64,000 nt of DNA, from NCBI GenBank assembly GCA_018340375.1, contig JAFFJZ010000003.1:50747006-50811005 (forward strand), given 5' to 3'. Under the pieces are notes generated by a model. The model was given only the letters and a program-made list of their open reading frames with translations. It searched no databases and had not been told where the DNA came from. Positions 47,201 to 61,700 of the stretch are shown here, in pieces. Every line of letters begins with the position of its first letter. Position 1 is the first letter of the stretch. Source of the DNA: Gonatopus flavifemur (taxonomy: Eukaryota; Arthropoda; Insecta; Hymenoptera; Dryinidae). The translations under genes and the position numbers were made by a program.

Positions 47201-50200
47201 CGTTTCCCTTCTAATTGATTCCAAACGGAGTAGAGAACACTGGAGAAGACGAAGGAATGAATTCTCTAAGGGATCGCGGTTCATAACATTGTTTATTCAA
47301 CAGTTTACGGTGGGGAACAGCGGAATCTTGGATAAAACTCTTATATCTCTACTCGGCAACATTCGTTCTCTTCCTGATTGATTCCGAACGACGGAGAGAC
47401 CACCGGAGGAGACGCAGGAATGAGTTCTGTTAGGGGTCGCGCTTTATAACATTGTTCATTCAACAATTCACGGTGGGAAACAGCAGAATCTTGGATAAAA
47501 CTGTTATATCTCCACTCGGCAACATTCGTTCTCCTTCTGATTGATTCCAAACGACGTAGAGAACGCCGGAGAGGAAGCAGGAATGAATTCTGTGAGGGAT
47601 CGCGGTTTATACCATTGTTTATTCAACAATTTACGTTGGGACACAGCGGAATCTTGGATAAAACTGTTATATCCCCACTCAGCAACATTCCTTTTTTACC
47701 CAAGTCATTCCAAACGACGGAAAGAACACCGGAGAAGATGAAGGGATGAATTCTGTGAGGGATCGCGGCTTATAACATTGTTTATTCAACAATCTACGGT
47801 GGGAAAAAGCAGAATCTTGGATGTAAACTGTTATATCTCTACTCGGCAACATTCGTTTTCCTCCTGATTGATCCCAAACGAGGGAGAGAACGCCGCAGAA
47901 GAAGCGGGAATGAATTCTGTGAGGGATCGCGGTTTATACCATTGTTTATTCAACAATTTACGTTGGGACACAGCGGAATCTTGGATAAAACTGTTATATC
48001 CCCACTCAGCAACATTCCTTTTTTACCCAAGTCATTCCAAACGACGGAAAGAACACCGGAGAAGATGAAGGGATGAATTCTGTGAGGGATCGCGGCTTAT
48101 AACATTGTTTATTCAACAATCTACGGTGGGAAAAAGCAGAATCTTGGATGTAAACTGTTATATCTCTACTCGGCAACATTCGTTTTCCTCCTGATTGATC
48201 CCAAACGAGGGAGAGACCACCGGAGAAGACGCAGGAATGAATCTGTTAGGGATCGCGCTTTATAACATTGTTCACTCAACAATTTACGGTGGGAAACAGC
48301 AGAATCTTGGATAAAACTGTTATATCTCCACTCGGCAACATTCGTTCTCTTTCTAATTGATTCCAGATGACGGAGAGAACGCCGGAGAAGAAGCAGGACC
48401 GAATTCTGTGAGGGATCGCGGTTTATAACATTGTTTATTCAACAATTAACGGTGGGAAACAGCAGAATCTTGCATAAAACTGTTATATCTCCAATCAGCA
48501 ACATTCGTTCCCCTTCTTATTGATTCCAAACGACGTAGAGAACACTGGAGAAGACGAAGGAATGAATTCTGTGAGGGATCGCGGTTTATAACATTGTTCA
48601 TTCAACAATTTACGGTGGGAAACAGCAGAATCTTGGATAAAACTGTTATATCTCCACTCGGCAACATTCGTTCTCTTTCTAATTGATTCCAAATGACGGA
48701 GAGAACGCCGGAGGAGAAGCAGGAATGAATTCTGTTAGGGATCGCGCTTTATAAAATCGTTCATTCAACAATTCACGGTGGGAAACAGCAGAATCTTGGA
48801 TAAAACTGTTATATCTCGACTCGGCAACATTCGTTTCCCTTCTAATTGATTCCAAACGACGTAGAGAACACTGGAGAAGACGAAGGAATGAATTCTGTGA
48901 GGGATCGCGGTTTATAACATTGTTTATTCAACAATTTACGTTGGGAAACAGCAGAATCTTGGATGTGCACTCTCATATCTCCACTCGGCAACATTGGTTT
49001 TCCTTCTAATTGATTCCAAACAACGGAGAGAACGCCGGAGAAGACGAAGGAATGAATTCTGTGAGGGATCGCGGTTTATAACATTGTTTATTCAACAATT
49101 TACGGTGGGAAACAGCGGAATCTTGGATGTAAACTGTTATATCTCTACTCGGCAACATTCGTTTTCCTCCTGATTGATTCCGAACGACGGAGAGACCACC
49201 GGAGAAGACGCAGAAATGAATCTGTTAGGGATCGCGCTTTATAACATTGTTCATTTAACAATTTACGGTGGGAAACAGCGGAATCTTGTATAAAACTGTT
49301 ATATCTCCACTCGGCAACATTCGTTTTCCTCCTGATTGATTCTGAACGACGGAGAGACTACCGGAGGAGACGCAGGAATGAATCTGTTAGGGATCGCGCT
49401 TTATAACATCGTTCATTTAACAATTTGCGGTGGGAACCAGCAGAGTCTTGGATACAACTGTTATATCTCCACTCGGCAACATTCGTTCCCTTTCTAATCG
49501 ATTCCAAATGACGGAGAGAACGCCGCAGAAGAAGCAGGAATGAATTCTGAGAGGGATCGCGGTTTATAACATTGTTTATTCAACAATTCACGGTGGGAAA
49601 CAGCAGACTCTTGGATAAAACTGTTATGTCTCCACTCGGCAACATTCGTTCCCCTTCTAATTGACTCCAAACGACGTAGAGAACGCCGGAGAAGGAGCAG
49701 GAATGGATTCTGTGAGGGATCGCGGTTTATACCATTGTTTATTCAACAATTTACGGTGGGAAACAGCGGAATCTTGGATAAAACTGTTATATCTCCACTC
49801 GGCAACGTTCCTTTCCCAAGTGATTCCAAACGACGGACAGAACGCCGGAGAAGACGCAGGATCGAATTCTGTGAGGGATCGCGGTTTATAAAATCGTTCT
49901 TTCAACAATTCACGGTGGGAAACAGCAGAATCTTGGATAAAACTGTTATATCTCCACTCGGCAACATTCGTTCCCCTTCTAATTGATTCCAAACGACGTA
50001 GAGAACACTGGAGGAGACGAAGGAATGAATTCTGTAAGGGATCGCGGTTTATAACATTGTGTATTTAACAATTCACGTTGGGAAACAGCAGAATCTTGGA
50101 TGTGAACTCTCATATCTCCACTCGGCAACATTGGTTTTCCTTCTAATTGATTCCAAACAACGGAGAGAACGCCGGAGAAGACGATGGAATGAATTCTGTG

Positions 50201-52714
50201 AGGGATCGCGGTTTATAACATTGTTTATTCAACAATTTACGGTGGGAAACAGCAGAATCTTGGATGTAAACTGTTATATCTCTATTCGGCAACATTCGTT
50301 TCCCTCCTGATTGATCCCGAACGACGGAGAGACCACCGGAGAAGACGCAGGAATGAATCTGTTAGGGATCGCGCTTTATAACATTGTTTATTCAACAATT
50401 TACGTTGAGAAACAGCAGATCCTTGGATAAAACTGTTATATCTCCATTCGGCAACATTCGTTCTTCTCCCAAGTATTTCTAAACGACGTAGAGAATACCG
50501 GAGAAGATGCAGAAATGAATCCAGAGGGGGTTCGCGGTTTATAACATTGTTGGTTCAACAATTTACGGTGGGGAACAGAAGAATCTTGCATAAAACTGTT
50601 ATATCTCTACTCGGCAACATTCGTTTTCCTCCTGATTGATTCCGAACGACGAGGAGACCACCGGAGAAGACGCAGGAATGAATTCTGTTAGGGATCGCGC
50701 TTTATAACATTGTTCATTCAACAATTCACGGTGGGAAACAGTAGAATCTTGGATAAAACTGTTAAATCCCCACTCGGCAACATTCGTTGCCCTTCTTATT
50801 GATTCCGAACGACGTAGAGAACACTGGAGAAGACGCAGGAATGAATCTGTTAGGGATCGCGCTTCATAACAGTGTTCATTTAAGAATTCACGGTGGGAAA
50901 CAGCGGAATCTTGGATAAAACTGTTATATCTCCTTTCGGCAACATTCGTTCTTTTCTAATCGATTCCAACTGACGGAGAGGACGCCGCAGAAGAAGCAGG
51001 AATGAATTCTGAGAGGAATCGCGGTTTATAACATTGTTTATTCAACAATTTACGGTGTGAAACAGCAGAATCTTGGAGAAAACTGTTATATCTCCACTCG
51101 GCAACATTCGTTTCCCTTCTAATTGATTCCAAACGACGTAGAGAACGCCGGAGAAGACGCAGGAATGGATTCTGTGAGGGATCGCGGTTTATACCATTGT
51201 TTATTCAACAGTTTACGGTGGGGAACAGCGGAATCTTGGATGAAACTGTTATATCTCCACTCGGCAATATTCGTTCTCCTTCTGATTGGATCCAAACGAC
51301 GGAAAGAACACCGGAGAAGATGCAGGGATGAATTCTGTGAGGGATCGCGGTTTATAACAGCGTTTATTCAACAGTGTACGGTGGGAAACAGCGGAATCTT
51401 GGATAAAACTGTTATATCTCTACTCGGCAACATTCGTTCTCTTCCTGATCGATTCCGAACGACGGAGAGACCACCGGAGAAGACGCAGGAATGAATTCTG
51501 TTAGGGATCGCGCTTCATAGAATTGTTCATTCAACAATTCACGGTGGAAAACAGCAGAATCTTGGATAAAACTGTTATATCTCCACTCGGCAACATTCGT
51601 TCCCCTTCTAATTGATTCCAAACGACGTAGAGAACACTGGAGAAGACGAAGGAATGAATTCTGTGAGGGATCGCGGTTTATAACATTGTTTATTCAACAA
51701 TTTACGGTGGGAAACAGCAGACTCTTGGATAAAACTGTTATATCTCCACTCGGCAACATTCGTTTCCCTTCTAATTGATTCCAAACGACGTAGAGAACGC
51801 CGGAGAAGAGGCAGGAATGAATCCTGTGAGGGATCGCGGTTTATACCATTGTTTATTCAACAATTTACGGTGGGAAACAGCGGAATCTTGGATAAAACTG
51901 TTATATCTCTACTCGGCAACATTCGTTTTCCTCCTGATTGATTCCGAACGACGGAGAGACCACCGGAGAAGACGCAGGAATGAATCTGTTAGGGATCGCG
52001 CTTCATAACATTGTTCATTCGATAATTTACGGTGGGAAACGGCAGAATCTTGGATAAAACTGTTATATCTGCACTCGGCAACATTCGTTCTCTTTCTAAT
52101 TGATTTCAAATGACGGAGAGAACGCCGGAGAAGAAGCAGGAATGAATTCTGTGAGGGATCGCGGTTTATAACATTGTTTATTCAACAATTTACGGTGGGA
52201 AACAGCAGAATCTTGGATGAAACTGTTATATCTCCACTCAGCAGCATTCGTTTCCCTTCTAATTGATTCCAAACGACGTGGAGAACGCCGGAGAAGAAGC
52301 AGGAATGAATTCTGTGAGGGATCGCGGTTTATACCATTGTTTATTCAACAATTTACGGTGGGGAACAGCGGAATCTTGGATGAGACTGTTATATCTGCAC
52401 TCGGCAACATTCGTTCTCTTTCTAATTGATTCCAGATGACGGAGAGAACGCCGGAGAAGAAGCAGTACCGAATTCTGTGAGGGATCGCGGTTTATAACAT
52501 TGTTTATTCAACAATTAACGGTGGGAAACAGCAGAATCTTGGATAAAACTGTTATATCTCCACTCGGCAACATTCGTTCTCTTTTTAATTGATTCCAAAT
52601 GACGGAGAGAACGCCGGAGGAGAAGCAGGAATGAATTCTGTAAGGGATCGCGGTTTATAAGATTGTGTATTCAACCATTTACGGTGGGAAACAGCAGAAT
52701 CTTGGATGTAAACT
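38230..52714. repeat. Satellite array, segment 3
   Basis: Continuation of the 163 bp array from the fold-back element to the second CACTG element. It contains the end of block copy 1, a junction zone (about 45,500-46,200) and the first part of block copy 2. Confidence 0.96.
43633..45258. repeat. Local 813 bp (five-monomer) tandem duplication
   Basis: Sequence from about 43,633 recurs at +813 (43,633-44,282 against 44,446-45,095) with very few differences. Block copy 2 has only one version (ending at about 62,233), so this arose in copy 1 or was lost from copy 2. Confidence 0.8.
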
Positions 52715-55700
52715 CACTGTTAAAAATTGCTTGAAATTTCATGTACTTTTCATGTACATATGTGAATGAAAATTCAATTTTTGTGAAGTGAAATAGGAGT
52801 CCGAATACATGTTATTGAATTTTCAAGTTATCGTGCATAAAAATTGAAATTAATGTACAGGTGATTGAAAAAACTTAGAAAAATTCAATCCAGTATAATA
52901 ACATAATAATATCATTATAATTATAATCAAATCATGGCTCTAATGGCATCCAACTGAAAATAACAAAAATGATCCAAGTGTGTTTGGATTTGAAAAAAAA
53001 TCTAAAAATGCTCATATCTCAAAAACTAACCTTCAAAAAAACGGGAAATTCTTGCATTATGGCTGCAGAATACGCCCTTGAAATACAATTTTTCTCACTA
53101 TGGGTCACCCTGTATACTAACGCTTTGACGAAGTCATCCGCGTATCCACTTCAACTATGTACTAGTTAGATCACACGGTTTGTTCAGTGTTTCTACATTA
53201 CAAGTACATCTTGATTCACAAGTTTGAAGAATGAACGCAAGGTCATATGAGCAGAAAAATACTCCCTTCCACATAAATGGCAGTGGCTTGAGTGACAGAG
53301 CTTTGGCGTCCGACTTCGACGTCCCGCGTTCACATCTTGTGGAGGTGATTTTTTTTTTCAACGATCATGAACATGTGCATGAAATTTAAAGAACTTGTTA
53401 TTGAATTTTCAATCATGATTTCTCTCAACAATCAAGAACATGTGCATGAAATTTAAAGAACTGGTTATTGGATTTTCAATACTACTGTACATTATTTTTC
53501 ATTTACGTGAGTGGAAATTGCTTCCATTACATGTAATTGAAAATTCAATCAGAAATTTCTAACAGTGCTGTTATATCTCTACTCGGCAACATTCGTTCTC
53601 TTCCTGATTGATTCCGAACGACGGAGAGACCACTGGAGAAGACGAAGGAATGAATTCTGTGAGGGATCGCGGTTTATAACATTGTTTATTCAACAATTTA
53701 CGGTGGGAAACAGCAGAATCTTGGATAAAACTGTTATATCTCCACTCGGCAACATTCGTTCTCTTTCTAATTAATTCCGAATGACGGAGAGAACGCCGGA
53801 GGAGAAGCAGGAATGAATTCTGTGAGGGATCGCGGTTTATAACATTGTTTATTCAGCAATTAACGGTGGGAGACAGCAGAATCTTGGATAAAACTGTTAT
53901 ATCTCCACTCAGCAACATTCGTTCCCCTTCTCATTGATTCCAAACGACGTAGAGAACACTGGAGAAGACGAAGGAATGAATTCTGTAAGGGATCGCGGTT
54001 TATAAGATTGTGTATTCAACCATTTACGGTGGGAAACAGCAGAATCTTGGATGTAAACTGTTATATCTCTACTCGGCAACATTCGTTTTCCTCCTGATTG
54101 ATTCCGAACGACGGAGAGACCACCGGAGAAGACGCAGAAATGAATCTGTTAGGGATCGCGCTTTATAACATTGTTCATTTAACAATTTACGGTGGGAAAC
54201 AGCGGAATCTTGTATAAAACTGTTATATCTCCACTCGGCAACATTCGTTCCCCTTCTAATTGATTCCAAACGACGTAGAGAACGCCGGAGAAGAAGCAGG
54301 AATGAATTCTGTGAGCGATCGCGGTTTATACCATTGTTTATTCAACAATTTACGGTGGGGAACAGCGGAATCTTGGATGAGACTGTTATATCTCCACTCG
54401 GCAATATTCGTTCTCCTTCTGATTGGATCCAAACGACGGAAAGAACACCGGAGAAGATGCAGGGATGAATTCTGTGAGGGATCGCGGTTTATAACATCGT
54501 TTATTCAACAGTGTACGGTGGGAAACAGCGGAATCTTGGATAAAACTGTTATATCTCTACTCGGCAACATTCGTTCTCTTCCTGATTGATTTCGAACGAC
54601 GGAGAGACCACCGGAGAAGACGCAGGAATGAATTCTGTTAGGGATCGCGCTTTATAAAATCGTTCATTCAACAATTCACGGTGGGAAACAGCAGAATCTT
54701 GGATAAAACTGTTATATCTCCACTCGGCAACATTCGTTCCCCTTCTAATTGATTCCAAACGACGTAGAGAGCACTGGAGGAGACGAAGGAATGAATTCTG
54801 TAAGGGATCGCGGTTTATAACATTGTGTATTTAACAATTTACGTTGGGAAACAGCAGAATCTTGGATGTGAACTCTCATATCTCCACTCGGCAACATTGG
54901 TTTTCCTTCTAATTGATTCCAAACAACGGAGAGAACGCCGGAGAAGACGATGGAATGAATTCTGTGAGGGATCGCGGTTTATAACATTGTTTATTCAACA
55001 ATTTACGGTGGGAAACAGCAGAATCTTGCATGTAAACTGTTATATCTCTATTCGGCAACATTCGTTTCCCTCCTGATTGATCCCGAACGACGGAGAGACC
55101 ACCGGAGAAGACGCAGGAATGAATCTGTTAGGGATCGCGCTTTATAACATTGTTTATTCAACAATTTACGTTGAGAAACAGCAGATCCTTGGATAAAACT
55201 GTTATATCTCCATTCGGCAACATTCGTTCTTCTCCCAAGTATTTCTAAACGACGTAGAGAATACCGGAGAAGATGCAAGAATGAATCCAGAGGGGGTTCG
55301 CGGTTTATAACATTGTTGGTTCAACAATTTACGGTGGGGAACAGAAGAATCTTGCATAAAACTGTTATATCTCTACTCGGCAACATTCGTTTTCCTCCTG
55401 ATTGATTCCGAACGACGAGGAGACCACCGGAGAAGACGCAGGAATGAATTCTGTTGAGGATCGCGCTTTATAACATTGTTCATTCAACAATTCACGGTGG
55501 GAAACAGCAGAATCTTGGATAAAACTGTTATATCTCCACTCGGCAACATTCGTTTCCCTTGTAATTGATTCCAAATGACGTAGAGAACACTGGAGAAGAC
55601 GAAGGAATGAATTCTGTGAGGGATCGCGGTTTATAACATTGTGTATTTAACAATTTACGTTGGGAAACAGCAGGATCTTGGATGTTACCTCTCATATCTC

Positions 55701-58700
55701 CACTCGGCAACATTGGTTTTCCTTCTAATTGATTCCAAACAACGGAGAGAACGCCGGAGAAGACGAAGGAATGAATTTTGTGAGGGATCGCGGTTTATAA
55801 CATTGTTTATTCAACAATTTACGGTGGGAAACAGCAGACTCTTGGATAAAACTGTTATATCTCCACTCGGCAACATTCGTTTCCCTTCTAATTGATTCCA
55901 AACGACGTAGAGAACGCCGGAGAAGAGGCAGGAATGAATCCTGTGAGGGATCGCGGTTTATACCATTGTTTATTCAACAATTTACGGTGGGAAACAGCGG
56001 AATCTTGGGTAAAACTGTTATATCTCTACTCGGCAACATTCGGTTTCCTCCTGATTGATTCCGAACGACGGAGAGACCACCGGAGAAGACGCAGGAATGA
56101 ATCTGTTAGGGATCGCGCTTTATAACATTGTTCATTTGATAATTTACGGTGGGAAACGGCAGAATTTCGGATAAAACTGTTATATCTGCACTCGGCAACA
56201 TTCGTTCTCCTTCTGATTGGATCCAAACGACGGAAAGAACACCGGAGAAGATGCAGGGATGAATTCTGTGAGGGATCGCGGTTTATAACATCGTTTATTC
56301 AACAGTGTACGGTGGGAAACAGCGGAATCTTGGATAAAACTGTTATATCTCTACTCGGCAACATTCGTTCTCTTCCTGATTGATTTCGAACGACGGAGAG
56401 ACCGCCGGAGAAGAAGCAGGAATGAATTCTGTGAGGGATCGCGGTTTATACCATTGTTCATTCAACAATTTACGGTGGGGAAGAGCGGAATCTTGGATGA
56501 AACTGTTATATCTCCACTCGGCAATATTCGTTCTCCTTCTGATTGGATCCAAACGACGGAAAGAACACCGGAGAAGATGCAGGGATGAATTCTGTGAGGG
56601 ATCGCGGTTTATAACAGCGTTTATTCAACAGTGTACGGTGGGAAACAGCGGAATCTTGGATAAAACTGTTATATCTCTACTCGGCAACATTCGTTCTCTT
56701 CCTGATCGATTCCGAACGACGGAGAGACCACCGGAGCAGACGCAGGAATGAATTCTGTTAGGGATCGCGCTTTATAGAATTGTTCATTCAACAATTCACG
56801 GTGGGAAACAGCAGAATCTTGGATAAAACTGTTATATCTCCACTCGGCAACATTCGTTCCCCTTCTAATTGATTCCAAACGACGTAGAGAACACTGGAGA
56901 AGACGAAGGAATGAATTCTGTGAGGGATCGCGGTTTATAACATTGTTTACTCAACAATTTACGGTGGGAAACAGCAGACTCTTGGATAAAACTGTTATAT
57001 CTCCACTCGGCAACATTCGTTTCCCTTCTAATTGATTCCAAACGACGTAGAGAACGCCGGAGAAGAGGCAGGAATGAATTCTGTGAGGGATCGCGGTTTA
57101 TACCATTGTTTATTCAACAATTTACGGTGGGAAACAGCGGAATCTTGGATAAAACTGTGATATCTCTACTCGGCAACATTCGTTTTCCTCCTGATTGATT
57201 CCGAACGACGGAGAGACCACCGGAGAAGACGCAGGAATGAATCTGTTAGGGATCGCGCTTCATAACATTGTTCATTCGATAATTTACGGTGGGAAACGGC
57301 AGAATCTTGGATAAAACTGTTATATCTGCACTCGGCAACATTCGTTCTCTTTCTAATTGATTTCAAATGACGGAGAGAACGCCGGAGAAGAAGCAGGAAT
57401 GAATTCTGTGAGGGATCGCGGTTTATAACATTGTTTATTCAACAATTTACGGTGGGAAACAGCAGAATCTTGGATGAAACTGTTATATCTCCACTCAGCA
57501 GCATTCGTTTCCCTTCTAATTGATTCCAAACGACGTGGAGAACGCCGGAGAAGAAGCAGGAATGCATTCTGTGAGGGATCGCGGTTTATACCATTGTTTA
57601 TTCAACAATTTACGGTGGGGAACAGCGGAATCTTGGATGAGACTGTTATATCTCCACTCGGCAATATTCGTTCTCCTTCTGATTGGATCCAAACGACGGA
57701 AAGAACACCGGAGAAGATGCAGGGATGAATTCTGTGAGGGATCGCGGTTTATAACATCGTTTATTCAACAATTTACGTTGAGAAACAGCAGATCCTTGGA
57801 TAAAACTGTGATATCTCCATTCGGCAACATTCGTTCTTCTCCCAAGTAATTCTAAACGACGTAGAGAATACCGGAGAAGATGCAGGAATTAATCCAGAGG
57901 GGGTTCGCGGTTTATAACATTGTTGGTTCAACACTGTACGGTGGGGAACAGAAGAATCTTGCATAAAACTGTTATATCTCTACTCGGCAACATTCGTGTT
58001 CCTCCTGATTGATTCCGAACGACGAGGAGACCACCGGAGAAGACGCAGGAATGGATTCTGTTAGGGATCGCGCTTTATAACATTGTTCATTTAAGAATTC
58101 ACGGTGGGGAACAGCGGAATCTTGGATAAAACTGTTATATCTCCTTTCGGCAACATTCGTTCTTTTCTAATCGATTCCAACTGACGGAGAGGGCGCCGCA
58201 GAAGAAGCAGGAATGAATTCTGAGAGGAATCGCGGTTTATAACATTGTTTATTCAACAATTTACGGTGGGAAACAGCAGAATCTTGGAGAAAACTGTTAT
58301 ATCTCCACTCGGCAACATTTGTTTCCCTTCTAATTGATTCCAAACGACGTAGAGAACGCCGGAGAAGAAGCAGGAATGAATTCTGTGAGGGATCGCGGTT
58401 TATACCATTGTTTATTCAACAATTTACGGTGGGAAACAGCGGAATCTTGGATAAAACTGTTATATCTCCACTCAGCAACATTCGTTTCGCTTCTAATTGA
58501 TTCCGAACGACGGAGAGACCACCGGAGAAGACGCAGGAATGAATCTTTTGGGGATCGCGCTTTATAACATTGTTCATTCAACAATTCACGGTGGGAAACA
58601 GCAGAATCTTGGATGAAACTATTATATCTCCATTCGGCAACATTCGTTCCCCTTCTAATTGATTCCAAACGACGTAGAGAACACTGGAGAAGACGAAGGA

Positions 58701-61700
58701 ATGGATTCTGTGAGGGATCGCGGTTTATAACATTGTGTATTGACCAATTTACGTTGGGAAACAGCAGAATCTTGGATGTGAACTCTCATATCTCCACTCG
58801 GCAACATTGGTTTTCCTTCTAATTGATTCCAAACAACGGAGAGAACGCCGGAGAAGACAAAGGAATGAATTCTGTGAGAGATCGCGGTTTATAACATTGT
58901 TTATTCAACAATTTACGGTGGGAAACAGCAGAATCTTGGATGTAAACTGTTATATCTCTACTCAGCAACATTCGTTTTCCTCCTGATTGATTCCGAACGA
59001 CGGAGAGACCACCGGAGAAGACGCAGGAATGAATTTGTTAGGGATCGCGCTTTATAACATTGTTCATTTAAGAATTCACGGTGGGAAACAGCGGAATCTT
59101 GGATGAAACTGTTATATCTCCACTCGGCAACATTCTCTCTTTTTCTAATCGATTCCAAATTACGGAGAGAACGCCGCAGAAGAAGCAGGAATGAATTCTG
59201 AGAGGGATCGCGGTTTATACCATTGTTTATTCAACAATTTACGGTGGGAAACAGCGGAATCTTGGATAGAACTGTTATATCTCTACTCGGCAACATTCGT
59301 TCTCTTCCTGATTGATTCCGAACGACGGAGAGACCACCGGAGAAGACGCAGGAATGAATCTGTTAGGGATCGCACTTTATAACATTGCTCACTCAACAAT
59401 TAACGGTGGGAGACAGCAGAATCTTGGATAAAACTGTTATATCTCCACTCAGCAACATTCGTTCCCCTTCTCATTGATTCCAAACGACGTAGAGAACACT
59501 GGAGAAGACGAAGGAATGAATTCTGTAAGGGATCGCGGTTTATAAGATTGTGTATTCAACCATTTACGGTGGGAAACAGCAGAATCTTGGATGTAAACTG
59601 TTATATCTCTACTCGGCAACATTCGTTTTCCTCCTGATTGATTCCGAACGACGGAGAGACCACCGGAGAAGACGCAGAGATGAATCTGTTAGGGATCGCG
59701 CTTTATAACATTGTTCATTTAACAATTTACGGAGGGAAACAGTGGAATCTTGTATAAAACTGTTATATCTCCACTCGGCAACATTCGTTTCCCTTCTAAT
59801 TGATTCCAAACGACGTAGAGAACGCCGGAGAAGAAGCAGGAATGAATTCTGTGAGGGATCGCGGTTTATACCATTGTTTATCCAACAATTTACGGTGGGA
59901 AACAGCGGAATCTTGGATAAAACTGTTATATCTCTACTCGGCAACATTCGTTTTCCTCCTGATTGATTCCGAACGACGGAGAGACCACCGGAGAAGACGC
60001 AGGAATGGATTCTGTGAGGGATCGCGGCTTATACCATTGTTTATTCAACAATTTACGGTGGGGAACAGCGGAATCTTGGATGAAACTGTTATATCTCCAC
60101 TCGGCAATATTCGTTCTCCTTCTGATTGGATCCAAACGACGGAAAGAACACCGGAGAAGATGCAGGGATGAATTCTGTGAGGGATCGCGGTTTATAACAT
60201 CGTTTATTCAACAGTGTACGGTGGGAAACAGCGGAATCTTGGATAAAACTGTTATATCTCTACTCGGCAACATTCGTTCTCTTCCTGATTGATTTCGAAC
60301 GACGGAGAGACCACCGGAGGAGACGCAGGAATGAATCCTGTTAGGGATCGCGCTTTATAAAATCGTTCATTCAACAATTCACGGTGGGAAACAGCAGAAT
60401 CTTGGATAAAACTGTTATATCTCCACTCGGCAACATTCGTTTCCCTTCTAATTGATTCCAAACGACGTAGAGAACACTGGAGGAGACGAAGGAATGAATT
60501 CTGTAAGGGATCGCGGTTTATAACATTGTGTATTTAACAATTTACGGTGGGAAACAGCAGAATCTTGGATTTAAACTGTTATATCTCTACTCGGCAACAT
60601 TCGTTTTCCTCCTGATTGATTTCGAACGACGGAGAGACCACCGGAGAAGACGCAGAAATGAATCTGTTAGGGATCGCGCTTTATAACATTGTTCATTTAA
60701 CAATTTACGGTGGGAAACAGCGGAATCTTGTATAAAACTGTTATATCTCCACTCGGCAACATTCGTTTTCCTCCTGATTGATTCTGAACGACGGAGAGAC
60801 TACCGGAGGAGACGCAGGAATGAATCTGTTAGGGATCGCGCTTTATAACATTGTTAATTTGACAATTTGCGGTGGGAACCAGCAGAATCTTGGATACAAC
60901 TGTTATATCTCCACTCGGCAACATTCGTTCCCTTTCTAATTGATTCCAAACGACGTAGAGAACGCCGGAGAAGGAGCAGGAATGGATTCTGTGAGGGATC
61001 GCGGTTTATACCATTGTTTATCCAACAATTTACGGTGGGAAACAGCGGAATCTTGGATAAAACTGTTATATCCCCACTCGGCAACGTTCCTTTCCCAAGT
61101 GATTCCAAACGACGGACAGAACGCCGGAGAAGACGCAGGATCGAATTCTGTGAGGATCGCGGTTTATAACATTGTTTATTCAACAATTTACGGTGGAAAC
61201 AGCAGAATCTTGGATGTAAACTGTTATATCTCTATTCGGCAACATTCGTTTTCCTCCTGATTGATTCCGAACGCCGGAGAGACCACCGGAGAAGACGCAG
61301 GAATGAATCTGTTAGGGATCGCGCTTTATAACATTGTTCATTTAAGAATTCACGGTGGGAAACAGCGGAATCTTGGATAAAACTGTTATATCTCCTTTCG
61401 GCAACATTCGTTCTTTTCTGATCGATTCCAACTGACGGAGAGGACGCCGCAGAAGAAGCAGGAATGAATTCTGAGGGGAATCGCGGTTTATAACATTGTT
61501 TATTCAACAATTTACGGTGGGAAACAGCAGAATCTTGGAGAAAACTGTTATATCTCCACTCGGCAACATTCGTTTCCCTTCTAATTGATTCCAAACGACG
61601 TAGAGAACGCCGGAGAAGACGCAGGAATGGATTCTGTGAGGGATCGCGGTTTATACCATTGTTTATTCAACAATTTACGGTGGGAACAGCGGAATCTTGG

